DNA from: Actinomycetota bacterium
Lineage (GTDB): Bacteria; Actinomycetota; Thermoleophilia; Solirubrobacterales; 70-9
Reading direction: 5' to 3'
NCBI GenBank assembly: GCA_018268575.1
Contig: JAFDWF010000141.1
Location: 1 to 42,861, forward strand
Length of the DNA: 42,861 nt
The notes below the pieces were generated by a model. The model was given only the letters and a program-made list of their open reading frames with translations. It searched no databases and was not told the origin of the DNA. Of the stretch, positions 23,127 through 32,029 are shown one piece after another (within the stretch, counting starts at the first letter, position 1; each line of letters opens with the position of its first letter). The translations under genes were made by a program, and so were the position numbers.

Positions 23127-24290
23127 ATGACGATCAGTGGCCGGGCGGTGATCGTCGGGGCCTACGAGGCGCCGATCCGCGAGGCGCCGGAGACCCACCC
23201 CTTCGAACTGCTCGCGGATGCGGTCGGGCACGCGCTCGCCGACGCCGGACTCGAGCTCGCCGACGTCGACGGGCTGGCGACCGCGTCCGGGGACTTCGGC
23301 GAGGGCGGGGCCGCCGAGCAGGTGATCGAGGTGGCCGAGTACCTGGGTATCGAACCCACCTACGTCGACGGCACCGACATCGGCGGCTGCTCGTTCATCG
23401 CCCACGCCGGTCACGCCGCCGCGGCGATCGCCGCGGGCATGGCCGAGGTCGTGGTGATCGCCTATGCCGCGACCCCGCGGTGGTGGCCCGTCCCCTTCCC
23501 CTCCCTGGACGCGCCGATCCTGGGAGCGGGCCCCGGCCAGTACGAGCTTCCGTACAAGAGCTCGCTGGTCGCTCACTTCGCCCAGTTCGCGCAACGCCAC
23601 ATGCACGAGTTCGGGACCACGCCCGAGCAGCTTGCCGAGGTCGCCGTCACCTGCAGGGCGCACGCCGGACCGAACCGGAGCGCCCGCTACCGCGAGCCGA
23701 TCACGGTCGAGGACGTACTGGACTCGCCGTTGATCGCCTCGCCTCTGCACCGGCTGGACTGCTGCGTGCTCACCGACGGAGCGGGAGCGTTCGTCGTGAC
23801 CAGCGAGGAGCGGGGTCGCGACACGCCGAAACGGCCGATCAAGATCGCGGGCTTCGGCCAGGCGGTGAGCGCGATGCAGCTCAGCCAGATGCCGTCGCTG
23901 ACCGCCACGCCCGGCGTCGCCTCGGGCAAGCGGGCGTTCGAGATGGCGGGCCTGACGCCGGCCGATGTCGACGTCGCGGAGCTCTACGACGCCTTCACGA
24001 TCACCCCGATCCTGGCGCTCGAGGACCTCGGGTTCTGCGCGAAGGGCGAAGGGGGCCCATTTGTCGCAGACGGAGGAATCGGCGCCGACGGCGCCGTCCC
24101 GATCAACACGGACGGCGGCGGGCTGTCCTCGAACCAGCCCGGCAAGCGGGGGGTCTTCCTGATGGTCGAGGCCGTGCGCCAGTTGCGCGGCGAGAGCCCT
24201 GGCATGCAGCTCCGCGACCCCGAGGTTGCCCTCGTCCACGGGCTGGGCGGCTTCCTCTCCGCCACCGCCACGATCCTCCTCACGATCTGA
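23127..24290 (+). CDS. Thiolase-family acyltransferase (SCP-x-like acetyl-CoA acetyltransferase)
   Basis: A 387-residue thiolase of the lipid-transfer/SCP-x branch that cleaves or forms 3-ketoacyl-CoA. The nucleophile position is GGCSFIAHAG with Cys88. The central and C-terminal motifs are AELYDAFTITP, DGGGLSSNQPGKRG and VHGLGG (the H-G-x-G-G motif). The next gene encodes a DUF35 OB-fold protein, the standard companion of this thiolase type. First gene of a six-gene rightward operon (thiolase, DUF35, MaoC, hydrolase, LLM, with the ACAD unit following). Confidence 0.88.
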   Translation: MTISGRAVIVGAYEAPIREAPETHPFELLADAVGHALADAGLELADVDGLATASGDFGEGGAAEQVIEVAEYLGIEPTYVDGTDIGGCSFIAHAGHAAAAIAAGMAEVVVIAYAATPRWWPVPFPSLDAPILGAGPGQYELPYKSSLVAHFAQFAQRHMHEFGTTPEQLAEVAVTCRAHAGPNRSARYREPITVEDVLDSPLIASPLHRLDCCVLTDGAGAFVVTSEERGRDTPKRPIKIAGFGQAVSAMQLSQMPSLTATPGVASGKRAFEMAGLTPADVDVAELYDAFTITPILALEDLGFCAKGEGGPFVADGGIGADGAVPINTDGGGLSSNQPGKRGVFLMVEAVRQLRGESPGMQLRDPEVALVHGLGGFLSATATILLTI

Positions 24291-24300
24291 AGGGAGCACG

Positions 24301-24717
24301 ATGACCTCCGCCACTCGGCCGGTCCCCGACGTCCGATCCAAGCGGTTTTGGGACGCCGCCGCGGAAGGGAAGCTGCTGATCCAGCGCGACCCTCGTACCG
24401 GTGACCATCAGTGGTACCCGCGCGGCCACTGCCTCGGCGACCCGCTGATCGAGCCGGAATGGGTGGAGGCGTCCGGACGCGGAACCCTCGTCAGCTTCTC
24501 GGTGATCCACCGCGGCCTCGGCAAGAGCGAGACCCCGCCCATCTATGCCATCGTCGAGCTGGAGGAGGGGCCCTGGATCGGCACCAACCTCCTCGACGTC
24601 GACCCGGCCGCGGTGGAGATCGGAATGCCGGTCGCGGTGACGTTCGAAGACCTCGGCGACGGGATGCGGTTGGCCCAGTTCAAGCCGGCCGGCGATCCAG
24701 CGGATCGCGATCGGTGA
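24301..24717 (+). CDS. DUF35 OB-fold thiolase partner with degenerate zinc ribbon
   Basis: A 138-residue protein in which an N-terminal helix (SKRFWDAAAEGKLLIQR) leads into a rubredoxin-like ribbon and then an OB fold (GTLVSFSVIHRGLG; PPIYAIVELEEGPWIGTNLL). Relatives bind thiolases or ketosteroid aldolases and acyl-CoA. The usual four zinc cysteines are reduced to one (YPRGHC), so zinc is probably not bound. I start at ATG 24301, preceded by AGGGAG; the frame continues upstream within the thiolase gene. Starts 10 bases after the thiolase stop. Confidence 0.85.
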   Translation: MTSATRPVPDVRSKRFWDAAAEGKLLIQRDPRTGDHQWYPRGHCLGDPLIEPEWVEASGRGTLVSFSVIHRGLGKSETPPIYAIVELEEGPWIGTNLLDVDPAAVEIGMPVAVTFEDLGDGMRLAQFKPAGDPADRDR

Positions 24718-24736
24718 AGGGCTGACCGGACGCCCC

Positions 24737-25207
24737 GTGCCTGCATCCCCGGACATCTACCTGGAGGACATCGCAGCGGGGAGCCGCTTTCAGTCGACTT
24801 CGCGCGTCGTCACCGTGGCGGACATCGACGTCTTCGCCGAGCTGAGCGGCGATCACAACCCGATCCACATCGACGACGAGGCCGCCCGCCGCACCGGGTT
24901 CACCGGCCGCGTCGCCCACGGCATGCTCGCGCAGTCGATCTCCACCGGTCTCGACAGCGAGGTCAGCCGTTGGGCGGGGAACGTCTATCTCGAAGGCAGC
25001 CGGCGCTACCTCGGGCCCCTCTATCCTGGGGATGAGATTCACTTCGAGGTCGAGGTCACCGAGGTCAGGCCCTCCCGATCGCGGCCGGGATGGGGGGTCG
25101 TCAAGCACTCGATCCAGCTCCTCAACCAGCACGGCGACGTGCTCCAAGCGGGCGAGGACGTCGCGATGGTCGAACGGAGGCGGCCCGCCGGGGCCGAGGC
25201 GAAGTGA
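24737..25207 (+). CDS. MaoC-family (R)-specific enoyl-CoA hydratase
   Basis: A 156-residue hot-dog-fold hydratase. The hydratase 2 motif FAELSGDHNPIHIDDEAA with catalytic Asp39 and His44 is followed by TGFTGRVAHGML. It would add water to 2-enoyl-CoA. Start is GTG, 19 bases after the DUF35 stop. The position in the operon fits the hydration step between the acyl-CoA dehydrogenase and the SDR/thiolase. Confidence 0.9.
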   Translation: MPASPDIYLEDIAAGSRFQSTSRVVTVADIDVFAELSGDHNPIHIDDEAARRTGFTGRVAHGMLAQSISTGLDSEVSRWAGNVYLEGSRRYLGPLYPGDEIHFEVEVTEVRPSRSRPGWGVVKHSIQLLNQHGDVLQAGEDVAMVERRRPAGAEAK

Positions 25208-26046
25208 GCGGGCCGTCGCGAGACCTGGCGTCCGGCCTCGCCCACGAGTGGCACGGTGAGGGGGAGGAGGTCGTCGTCCTCGCCGTTGGTCTCGGCGACG
25301 ACGGCTCCGTCTGGCGGCCGCTCTTGCCGCACCTCGCGGGGTTCCGGGTCCTGACCTTCGACAATCGCGGCGTCGGCGCCACCACCCTGCCGCTTGGCGG
25401 CTACAGCACGCGGTTGCTCGCCGCCGATCTCGCCACGCTCACCGAGGCGCTGGGGATCGACGATTTCCACCTGGTAGGCACCTCGATGGCGGGCATGATG
25501 GCGCAGTGGTTCGCTATCGAACACGGCGAGCGGCTGCTCTCCCTGACCCTGGCGAACACCTACGCCAGCATCTCGACCTACTGCCGGGCCTGCTTCGCCA
25601 GCGCCCGGGAGATCGCCTACGGACTCGGCGTCGGGGTCGCCCTCAGGGACTCAGCCCTGCTCGCCCTCAGCCCAGCCTTCTTCGCCGAGCAGCCTGAGCA
25701 GGCCCTCGCCCTGCTGGCCGGCGTCGAGGCCATTCCGCAGAGCATCGAGTCCTTCGAGGCGCAGCTGACGGCGGTCGAGGAGCACGACGCGCGGGGACGG
25801 CTGGGGCAGGTCGGTACGCCGACCATGGTCCTGGTCGGTCGCGAGGACCGCTCGATCCCGCCGGCCGACTCGCGCCTTCTGCTCGACGAGCTGCCCGATG
25901 CCCTCTGGGTCGAGGTTCGCGGCGGCCATTACCCCTGGCTCGAAGACGCCGGCGGCTTCGCGGCGGAGCTGCTGTCCTTCTGGTCCGAGACGAAAGCCGC
26001 GCGTGACGACTCGAGTCAGATCGTCGACGTCGACGGGGAGGCCTGA
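25204..26046 (+). CDS. Alpha/beta-fold hydrolase
   Basis: A 280-residue hydrolase with the nucleophile elbow GTSMAGMMAQ (Ser94), acid in VLVGREDRSIPP and a late His in GGHYPW. The oxyanion region is DNRGVGATT. The start GTG overlaps the MaoC stop (GTGA), so it is translationally coupled. It may cleave an ester, thioester or C-C bond of the pathway substrate; the family does not tell which. Confidence 0.85.
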   Translation: MSGPSRDLASGLAHEWHGEGEEVVVLAVGLGDDGSVWRPLLPHLAGFRVLTFDNRGVGATTLPLGGYSTRLLAADLATLTEALGIDDFHLVGTSMAGMMAQWFAIEHGERLLSLTLANTYASISTYCRACFASAREIAYGLGVGVALRDSALLALSPAFFAEQPEQALALLAGVEAIPQSIESFEAQLTAVEEHDARGRLGQVGTPTMVLVGREDRSIPPADSRLLLDELPDALWVEVRGGHYPWLEDAGGFAAELLSFWSETKAARDDSSQIVDVDGEA

Positions 26047-26047
26047 G

Positions 26048-26935
26048 GTGCGGGTCGGGCTGGTCCCGCCGATGTGGTCGGAGGGCGCCGAGGCGCCGAG
26101 CTGGCCGAAGCTGCGGCGCTACGCGCGGGAGGCCGAGGCGCTCGGCTTCGACTCGCTCTGGATCGCCGACGACGCGATCTTTCGCTTCGAGGGCGAGACC
26201 CTCGGGATCTTCGGCTGCATCCCGACCGCGACCGGCCTGGCGGCGGTCACCGAGCGGATCGGGATCGGCACCCTCGTCGCCAACGTCCACGCGCGCAGCC
26301 CCGCCCTGCTGGCGAAGGACGCCGACACCCTCGCCGCATTCAGCGACGGCCGGTTCGTCCTCGGCCTCGGCGCCGGCGACGACGAGGCCCAGCACCGGGC
26401 CCTAGGGATGCGCTGGGAGCAACGGTTCGGCGCCTACGAGGAGGCGGTCGAGATCATCACCTCGCTGCTGCGCGAGGGGCACACCGACTTTGAGGGAGAT
26501 TTCTACCGTGCTCGCGACGCTGAGCTCCGGCCCCGCGGTCCGCAGCCGCGCGGCCCGAAGATCCTCGTCGGCGGTCGCGGCAAGCGCATGCTGCGGATCG
26601 CGGTCGAAAAGGCCGATATCTGGAACGGGTATCTCGCCTGGAGGGCGGGCGACCCGGCCGAGCTCTTGGCCCTGGTCGACGCGGCCTGCGAGCGCCACGG
26701 CCGTGAGCCGGCCTCGCTTGAGCGCAGCCTTGGCGTCGCCGCCTGCTTTGGCGACGCGCCGCTGATGGTTGGCGGCGCCGTGCTTGCCGACACCGGGGCG
26801 AGGGGTGGACCGGCGGAGGTGGCGGCCTACCTGGCCGAGCTGGAGGCGCTCGGAGTCGGGCTGGTCCAGGTTCAGACGGCGCCCCTCGACCTGCGGGGCA
26901 TGGAGCTGCTCGCCGCAGCCGTGGAGTTATTATAA
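26048..26935 (+). CDS. LLM-class flavin-dependent oxidoreductase
   Basis: A 295-residue luciferase-like TIM-barrel oxidoreductase using FMNH2 or F420: VRVGLVPPMW, LGFDSLWIADD, GLAAVTERIGIGTLVANVHARSP and GRFVLGLGAGDD are typical. GTG at 26048 follows GGGGAGG and the previous stop by one base. It would oxygenate or dehydrogenate the substrate; F420 versus FMN cannot be decided here. The TAA stop abuts operator 2. Confidence 0.86.
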   Translation: MRVGLVPPMWSEGAEAPSWPKLRRYAREAEALGFDSLWIADDAIFRFEGETLGIFGCIPTATGLAAVTERIGIGTLVANVHARSPALLAKDADTLAAFSDGRFVLGLGAGDDEAQHRALGMRWEQRFGAYEEAVEIITSLLREGHTDFEGDFYRARDAELRPRGPQPRGPKILVGGRGKRMLRIAVEKADIWNGYLAWRAGDPAELLALVDAACERHGREPASLERSLGVAACFGDAPLMVGGAVLADTGARGGPAEVAAYLAELEALGVGLVQVQTAPLDLRGMELLAAAVELL

Positions 26936-26949
26936 TACATCAGATGTAT
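26935..26949. promoter_or_regulatory. Candidate GntR operator 2 (perfect palindrome at the ACAD start)
   Basis: ATACATCAGATGTAT is a perfect 7-1-7 palindrome, the best copy of the shared motif. It includes the ATG start of the acyl-CoA dehydrogenase gene and is flanked by TATAAT-like sequence (26931-26936). Confidence 0.6.
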
Positions 26950-29139
26950 GATAAATCATCGAAAAGTCTGAGCGACTTGACCACGGAGTGGGCAGAGCGA
27001 GCCTTTGCAGCGGCGAGCGAGGGTGAGCGGTCCGACCCGTCGCGACGGGCGGATGAGGGCAGCTCGGCATCGGGGGGGCCCTTCGTCGCGCTGGCCCGCC
27101 TGGTCGCCGAGGCGAGCGAGCAAGCCGGCATCTGGGGCCTCGCCGGCGCCTACGAGGGTTTCGGCCGTGCCTTCTCGCCACTGCCGCTCCTGTCCTGCGG
27201 GGTGCTCGCCGCGGCCAGGACGGATACAGATCTGGCGCGGCCGCGCGGCCTCGCCGTCGAGGCGCTCGGCGATGCGGATGCGGCGGCGGGCGTCTGGACG
27301 ATCCGCGCCAAGGCCGAGCTCGTGATCGACGCGCCGTCGGCCGAGGAGCTCCTCGTCGCGACGCCGGAGGGCGCCTTCCTGATCGCCAAGACGGCGCCGG
27401 GAGTCGAGCTCGAGGAGCTGGCCGCGTTCGACCCGGTCCGGCGAATCGCCAGGTGCACGTTCGACCGCGTGCTGGCGGACCGGATCGAGCTCGGGCCGGA
27501 CGGCGAGGAGGTCGCCTGGATGCGGTCCCGGCTCGAGGCGCTGCTCGCCGCCGAGGCGGTGGGAATCGCCGACTGGGCGATCCGTGTGGGCGCCGCCTAC
27601 GCGCGCGAGCGACGGGCCTTCGGGCGCCCGATCGGCTCGAACCAGGCCGTCGCCCATCCGCTCGCCGACAGCTTCTCCGCCCTGGTCGCGGCCAGGTCCC
27701 TGCTTCGCTGGGCGCTGACGGCATGCGAGCGGGCGCACCCGGTCTTCTCCCTCGCCGCCTCGCTGGCCCGGGTGGTGGCGGCCCGGACTGCGGTCGAGGC
27801 CTGCGAGCGTTCGATTCAGGTCCATGGCGCACTCGGCTACCGCTGGGATCGGGGAATCCACCTGAGGCTGCGGCGAGCCGAGACGACGCGGACCCTGGCC
27901 GGCGGTCCGGCCGTAGTTCACCGGCGCCTGGTCGAAGCCCTCCGCGCCGACCAGCGTCTGCCCGGGGTGGAGCTGCTCGACGACGAGGAGCAGGCCGAGA
28001 TCAGGGAGCGGGCAGCCGCCTGGGCGGCGCGCAACCTGCCCGCCGAGCACCGCGGCCTGGCGGCGGTCGAGAACGTCCAGAAGTACGTCGACTTCGCCTC
28101 CACCTGGGCGACGACCGTAACGGCGGCCGGCTGGCCGACGCTCCACTGGCCGGCCGAGCACGGCGGAGCCGGGCGGCGGGCGTCGCTGGCGGCGATCGCG
28201 GTCGAGGAGGTGACGCGCTTGCATCCGCGTCGCTGGCCGCAGCGTGTCGGGCTCGAGCTCGTGGCTCCCTCGTTGATGCTGCACGGCACCGCTGAGCAGC
28301 AGCGGCGCTTCCTCCCCGGCATCAAGGACGGCTCGATCCTCTGGACGCAGGGCTACAGCGAGCCGGGAGCCGGCACCGATCTGGCGGCGCTCGGGACCCG
28401 CGCGACCCGGGAGGGCCCTGACTGGAGGCTCGACGGGGAGAAGATCTGGTCAGCGCCGCCGACCCTCGCCAACCGCTACTTCCTGCTGGCGCGGACCGGG
28501 GCGCCTGACTCGCGCCACCGCGGCATCACCTGCTTCCTGGTCGACCTCGAGGCGCCGGGAATCGAGCGGGAGACGATTCGCTCGATCGCCGGCCAGCACG
28601 AGTTCGGCCGGGCGGTGCTGAGCTCGGTGCGCGTCCCTGACGAGGACCGGCTCGGCGAGGTCGACGGGGGATGGCAGCTCGTCATGGACCAGCTCCGCGA
28701 CGAGCGCACGATCACCGTCTTTGCCGAGACCGCGATCGTCGACTTCATGTTCGAGCGGCTGCTCGAGACGATCGAGCTGCTCGGGCCGGGCGCCTGGCGG
28801 CGTGACGACCTGGTCGGGCAAGTGGCCGAGGCTTGGATCGACCTACAGGCGCTGCGGATCGTCAACCGGCAGACCGTCGAGGCGATCGAGCGGGGCGAGG
28901 ACTCGGTCGAGGCAGAGGCCGCGAAGCTGCTGTGGTCGAGGTTGGGGCAGCGAATCGCGGCGCTGGGCCTGGAGAGCCTCGGGGAGCGCGGTACGGTCGG
29001 CGGCGGGGATGGGGCGCCGGCCGAGTACTGGCGCTTCGTCCGGATGGAGACCCGCTGCTACACGATCTACGCCGGGACTACCGAGATCCTGCTCAGCCTG
29101 CTGGCCGAATCGGCGCTGGACCTGCCGCGATCGCGATGA
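26944..29139 (+). CDS. Acyl-CoA dehydrogenase with two fused ACAD modules
   Basis: At 731 residues it is about twice a normal ACAD. Residues about 1-330 resemble an ACAD lacking clear substrate-loop motifs but with the C-terminal helical bundle (RRAFGRPIGSNQAVAHPLAD, QVHGALGYRWDRGIHLRLRR). Residues about 335-731 form a complete ACAD (GWPTLHWPAEHGGAG, YSEPGAGTDLAAL, IYAGTTEILL). The usual Y-E-G-T catalytic Glu is Ala in the second half. This is like one chain built from the two halves of heteromeric ACADs such as mycobacterial FadE28-FadE29. The ATG overlaps operator 2; a start slightly downstream is possible. Confidence 0.86.
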   Translation: MYDKSSKSLSDLTTEWAERAFAAASEGERSDPSRRADEGSSASGGPFVALARLVAEASEQAGIWGLAGAYEGFGRAFSPLPLLSCGVLAAARTDTDLARPRGLAVEALGDADAAAGVWTIRAKAELVIDAPSAEELLVATPEGAFLIAKTAPGVELEELAAFDPVRRIARCTFDRVLADRIELGPDGEEVAWMRSRLEALLAAEAVGIADWAIRVGAAYARERRAFGRPIGSNQAVAHPLADSFSALVAARSLLRWALTACERAHPVFSLAASLARVVAARTAVEACERSIQVHGALGYRWDRGIHLRLRRAETTRTLAGGPAVVHRRLVEALRADQRLPGVELLDDEEQAEIRERAAAWAARNLPAEHRGLAAVENVQKYVDFASTWATTVTAAGWPTLHWPAEHGGAGRRASLAAIAVEEVTRLHPRRWPQRVGLELVAPSLMLHGTAEQQRRFLPGIKDGSILWTQGYSEPGAGTDLAALGTRATREGPDWRLDGEKIWSAPPTLANRYFLLARTGAPDSRHRGITCFLVDLEAPGIERETIRSIAGQHEFGRAVLSSVRVPDEDRLGEVDGGWQLVMDQLRDERTITVFAETAIVDFMFERLLETIELLGPGAWRRDDLVGQVAEAWIDLQALRIVNRQTVEAIERGEDSVEAEAAKLLWSRLGQRIAALGLESLGERGTVGGGDGAPAEYWRFVRMETRCYTIYAGTTEILLSLLAESALDLPRSR

Positions 29140-31172
29140 CCGACGAGCGTTCACGCGCGGTCGCCGAGCTCTTCGCGCCGAGGTCGGTCGCCCTGGTCGG
29201 CGCCTCCTCGCGCCCGGGGACGTTCGGGTACGGCGCCGCTCAGGACCTGCTCGCCGGGGTCGACAGCAGGGCGGTCTACCTGGTCAACGCGAAGGGCTCT
29301 CCGGTGCTCGGGCACGAGACCTTCCGCTCGCTGCGCGAGCTGCCGGAGAAGCCGACCACGGCGGTCCTGGCGGTGCCGAAAGCCTCCTTCGACCTCGTCC
29401 TCGAGGAAGCTCTGGATGCGGGCGTCGAATCGATCGTCGCCCTCTCGGCGGGCTTCGCGGAGGCCGGGGAGGAGGGCCTTCGCCATCAGGAGGAAGTCGT
29501 CGGCCGGGTCAGACAGGCGGGCTCGGTGCTGCTCGGCCCGAACACGATCGGCCTCTTCCACGCCGCCTCCAACCTGCGCTGCCTCCCCTTCGGAGCGCCG
29601 ATCAGGCCCGGCCCGATCGCCGTGATCGCCCAGAGCGGCTCGGTGATATTCGACCAGGCGGGGCGGGCCGAGCGAGCTGGGGTGGGGCTCTCGCTGGCAG
29701 CCTCGCTGGGCAACCAGGCCGACGTCGACGCCGCCGACCTGATCCGCCTCTGCGCCGCTGACCCGGGGACGCGCTGCGTGGCGCTCTACCTGGAAGACTT
29801 CGGCCGCGGCCGGGAGCTGATGGAAGCGGCGTCGGCGTGCGTCAAGGCGGGCAAGGCGGTGGTGGTGCTCTCGCCGCCCCGGACCGACAGCACGATCCGC
29901 GCCTCGCGATCCCACACCGGCGCGCTGCTCTCCGACACCGCCACGGTGGAGGCCGCCTGCAGGCAGGTCGGCGCGATCCAGGTCAGCTCGCTGCGGGAGC
30001 TCGGCGAGGTGGCGCTGGCGGCGCTGACGCCCCAGCGCGCCAGGGGTAGGCGGGTGCTGATCCTCGCCGGCGCGGGCGCCCAGGGCGTCATGGCCGGGGC
30101 CGCCGCCAGCGCCGTCGGCCTCGAAGCGCCGCGCCTCAGCGACCCCTTGCAGGTGGCGCTCACCGCGGAGGTGATGGTGGGCGGGTCGGCCGCGAACCCG
30201 ATCGACCTCAACAACCTGGGCGACTCCTTCGCCCGCACGCTCGAGCGGGTCTTCGCCAGCGGCGAGGTGGACTCCGCGCTGCTCGTCATGGACCTCCTGC
30301 TCGAGGAAGACGAAAGCCCGCTCGAGTCGCTCGGGCTCAAGCTGGTCGAGATCTGCGCCGCCCACGAGATGCCGCTGGTCACCGCGTCGTTCGAGCCGGA
30401 GCACCAGGGGCTGGCCGCCCTGCGCGCCGCCGGCTTCCCGGTCTACCGCGAGATCGAGAGTGCCGCCCGAGCCCTCGCGACGCTGACCGCGGCGCCCGCG
30501 GGCCAGCTGCCGCCACTGCCGCCGACCGCTCAGCCGGTCGACCTGGAGCCGGCCGACTATTTCGGCGCGAGAGACCTTTTCGCGGAGCATGGGCTGCCGT
30601 TCGGCCCGGCCCGGGCCGCCGCGAGCTGGGACGACGCCCGCGCGGTGGCCGCGGCGCTCGGCTACCCGGTCGTGCTGAAGGCGATCGGGTCGATCCACAA
30701 GTCCGACGCAGGCGGCGTCGCCCTGGGGCTTGACGACGAGCCGGCGCTGCGGCAGGCGTGGGAGGCCCAGGTTGCCAGGGGAGCTGCGGAGTGGTCGGTC
30801 GAGCCGATGGCGCCGCCCGGCTCCGAGCTGCTGGTCGGCGCGCGGACCGACCCCCGCTTCGGCCCGGTCGTCTTGGTCGGGCCAGGGGGCCTCTTCGCGG
30901 AGCTGTTCGGCGACACCGCCCTGGCTCTGGCGCCACTCACGGTTGCCGAGGCAGGGGCGCTGATCGGCCGGTTGAAGATCGCCCCCATCCTGGCCGGCGC
31001 GCGGGGCGTGGCGGCGGTCGACCTGGACGCCGCGGCGCGGGCGGTCGTCGCGGTCGGCGCGCTGGTCGCCAGCCATCCTGAGATCGCCGAGGCGGAGGTC
31101 AACCCCCTGCGGCTGAGGCCTGACGGGTGCGTCGCGCTCGACGCCCGGGTGATCCTCGAGGGCGCCCTATGA
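29136..31172 (+). CDS. ADP-forming acyl-CoA synthetase (CoA-binding/ATP-grasp fusion)
   Basis: A 678-residue NDP-forming ligase that makes acyl-CoA from a carboxylate with ATP, yielding ADP. Order: CoA-binding Rossmann domain (SVALVGASSRPGTFGYG), two succinyl-CoA-ligase-like domains, then an ATP-grasp domain from about 470 (PVVLKAIGSIHKSDAGGV; AEVNPLRL). RSHTGALLSD holds the predicted phosphohistidine, about His260. ATG at 29136 overlaps the ACAD stop (ATGA), so the two are coupled. It likely activates the pathway acid for the acyl-CoA enzymes in the same island. Confidence 0.9.
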   Translation: MTDERSRAVAELFAPRSVALVGASSRPGTFGYGAAQDLLAGVDSRAVYLVNAKGSPVLGHETFRSLRELPEKPTTAVLAVPKASFDLVLEEALDAGVESIVALSAGFAEAGEEGLRHQEEVVGRVRQAGSVLLGPNTIGLFHAASNLRCLPFGAPIRPGPIAVIAQSGSVIFDQAGRAERAGVGLSLAASLGNQADVDAADLIRLCAADPGTRCVALYLEDFGRGRELMEAASACVKAGKAVVVLSPPRTDSTIRASRSHTGALLSDTATVEAACRQVGAIQVSSLRELGEVALAALTPQRARGRRVLILAGAGAQGVMAGAAASAVGLEAPRLSDPLQVALTAEVMVGGSAANPIDLNNLGDSFARTLERVFASGEVDSALLVMDLLLEEDESPLESLGLKLVEICAAHEMPLVTASFEPEHQGLAALRAAGFPVYREIESAARALATLTAAPAGQLPPLPPTAQPVDLEPADYFGARDLFAEHGLPFGPARAAASWDDARAVAAALGYPVVLKAIGSIHKSDAGGVALGLDDEPALRQAWEAQVARGAAEWSVEPMAPPGSELLVGARTDPRFGPVVLVGPGGLFAELFGDTALALAPLTVAEAGALIGRLKIAPILAGARGVAAVDLDAAARAVVAVGALVASHPEIAEAEVNPLRLRPDGCVALDARVILEGAL

Positions 31173-31200
31173 TCGCCGCAGGGATCATAGGTAATATCAG
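31166..31200. promoter_or_regulatory. Candidate GntR operator 3 (upstream of the regulator gene)
   Basis: CCTATGATC (31166-31174) and GATCATAGG (31183-31191) are perfect 9-bp arms 8 bases apart. ATCATAGGTAATATCAG continues to 31200. This would allow autoregulation. Confidence 0.5.
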
Positions 31201-31236
31201 CGCCTTGCTCGGTTCCAGTCGTGCTGCAGGGGGTGG

Positions 31237-32013
31237 ATGATGGCGGTGACGCGAAAAGCGTTGGGTTCGGGGCTCCCCAACATGCGGGAGGATCTGAAAA
31301 GCGACCGGATCGCGGCCGAACTGGAACGTCGGATCCTGAGCGGCGAGCTCGAGCCGGGGGAACGGCTTCCGACCACGGACGAGCTCTGCGAACAGCTCGG
31401 GGTCAGCCGCAGCGCGGTGCGCGATGCGATGAGGTCCCTCGCCGCGCAGGGACTGGTCTCCGTGCGGCAGGGGCACGGGATGACCGTCGCCGCAGCCGAT
31501 GACAGCGCTTTCGCGCGGGCGCTGGTGATCCTGCTGGCGCGTTCGGACGTGACCATGTCCCAGGTCCTCGAAGCCAGGGAGCTGCTCGAACTGTCGCTCC
31601 TGCCGGAGATTGTCGCGCGCGCCGAGGACGCCGACTCGGACCTCCTCGCGAAGGACCTGGACGGGTTTGCCAGCGCGGTCGCGAAGCGGGATTGGAGCGA
31701 GGCGGAGCGCACCCACCTCGCCTTCCACTACGACCTCCTGCGGGCTGCCCACCAGCCGGCCCTCGACGTAATCCTGCGGCCGATGCAGGAGGTGATCCTG
31801 GTCAGCTCGGCCCCGCCCCGCACCACGGCCGAGGAGGACTGGGCGGTCGAGACCCACCGGCCTATCCTCGAAGCGCTTCGTGCCCGCGACTTGGCGGCGG
31901 CGCAGGAGGCGATGCGCGCCCACTTCCTGGTCGCCAAGACGGGCTCTCAGTTCGAGGCCTTCGTCAAGAAGCCATTCCGAGCCGTGCTTGCCGAGGGGAA
32001 GCGCCCGAGTTGA
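31237..32013 (+). CDS. FadR-subfamily GntR transcriptional regulator
   Basis: A 258-residue regulator. The N-terminal winged helix (about 20-85) includes LPTTDELCEQLGVSRSAVRD and LVSVRQGHGMTV. The C-terminal FCD helical domain has His residues (HLAFHYDLL, ETHRPILEAL, RAHFLV) placed to bind a metal and a carboxylate ligand. It sits in the middle of the island and is preceded by operator 3, so I infer that it controls the six-site regulon; the ligand is probably a pathway acid. ATG 31237 or 31240. Confidence 0.9.
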   Translation: MMAVTRKALGSGLPNMREDLKSDRIAAELERRILSGELEPGERLPTTDELCEQLGVSRSAVRDAMRSLAAQGLVSVRQGHGMTVAAADDSAFARALVILLARSDVTMSQVLEARELLELSLLPEIVARAEDADSDLLAKDLDGFASAVAKRDWSEAERTHLAFHYDLLRAAHQPALDVILRPMQEVILVSSAPPRTTAEEDWAVETHRPILEALRARDLAAAQEAMRAHFLVAKTGSQFEAFVKKPFRAVLAEGKRPS

Positions 32014-32029
32014 CCCGCCGGTGAGTTGA

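Noticed and set aside
29151..31076. Minus-strand frame opposite the acyl-CoA synthetase
   Set aside because: Antisense shadow of a well conserved ATP-grasp enzyme.
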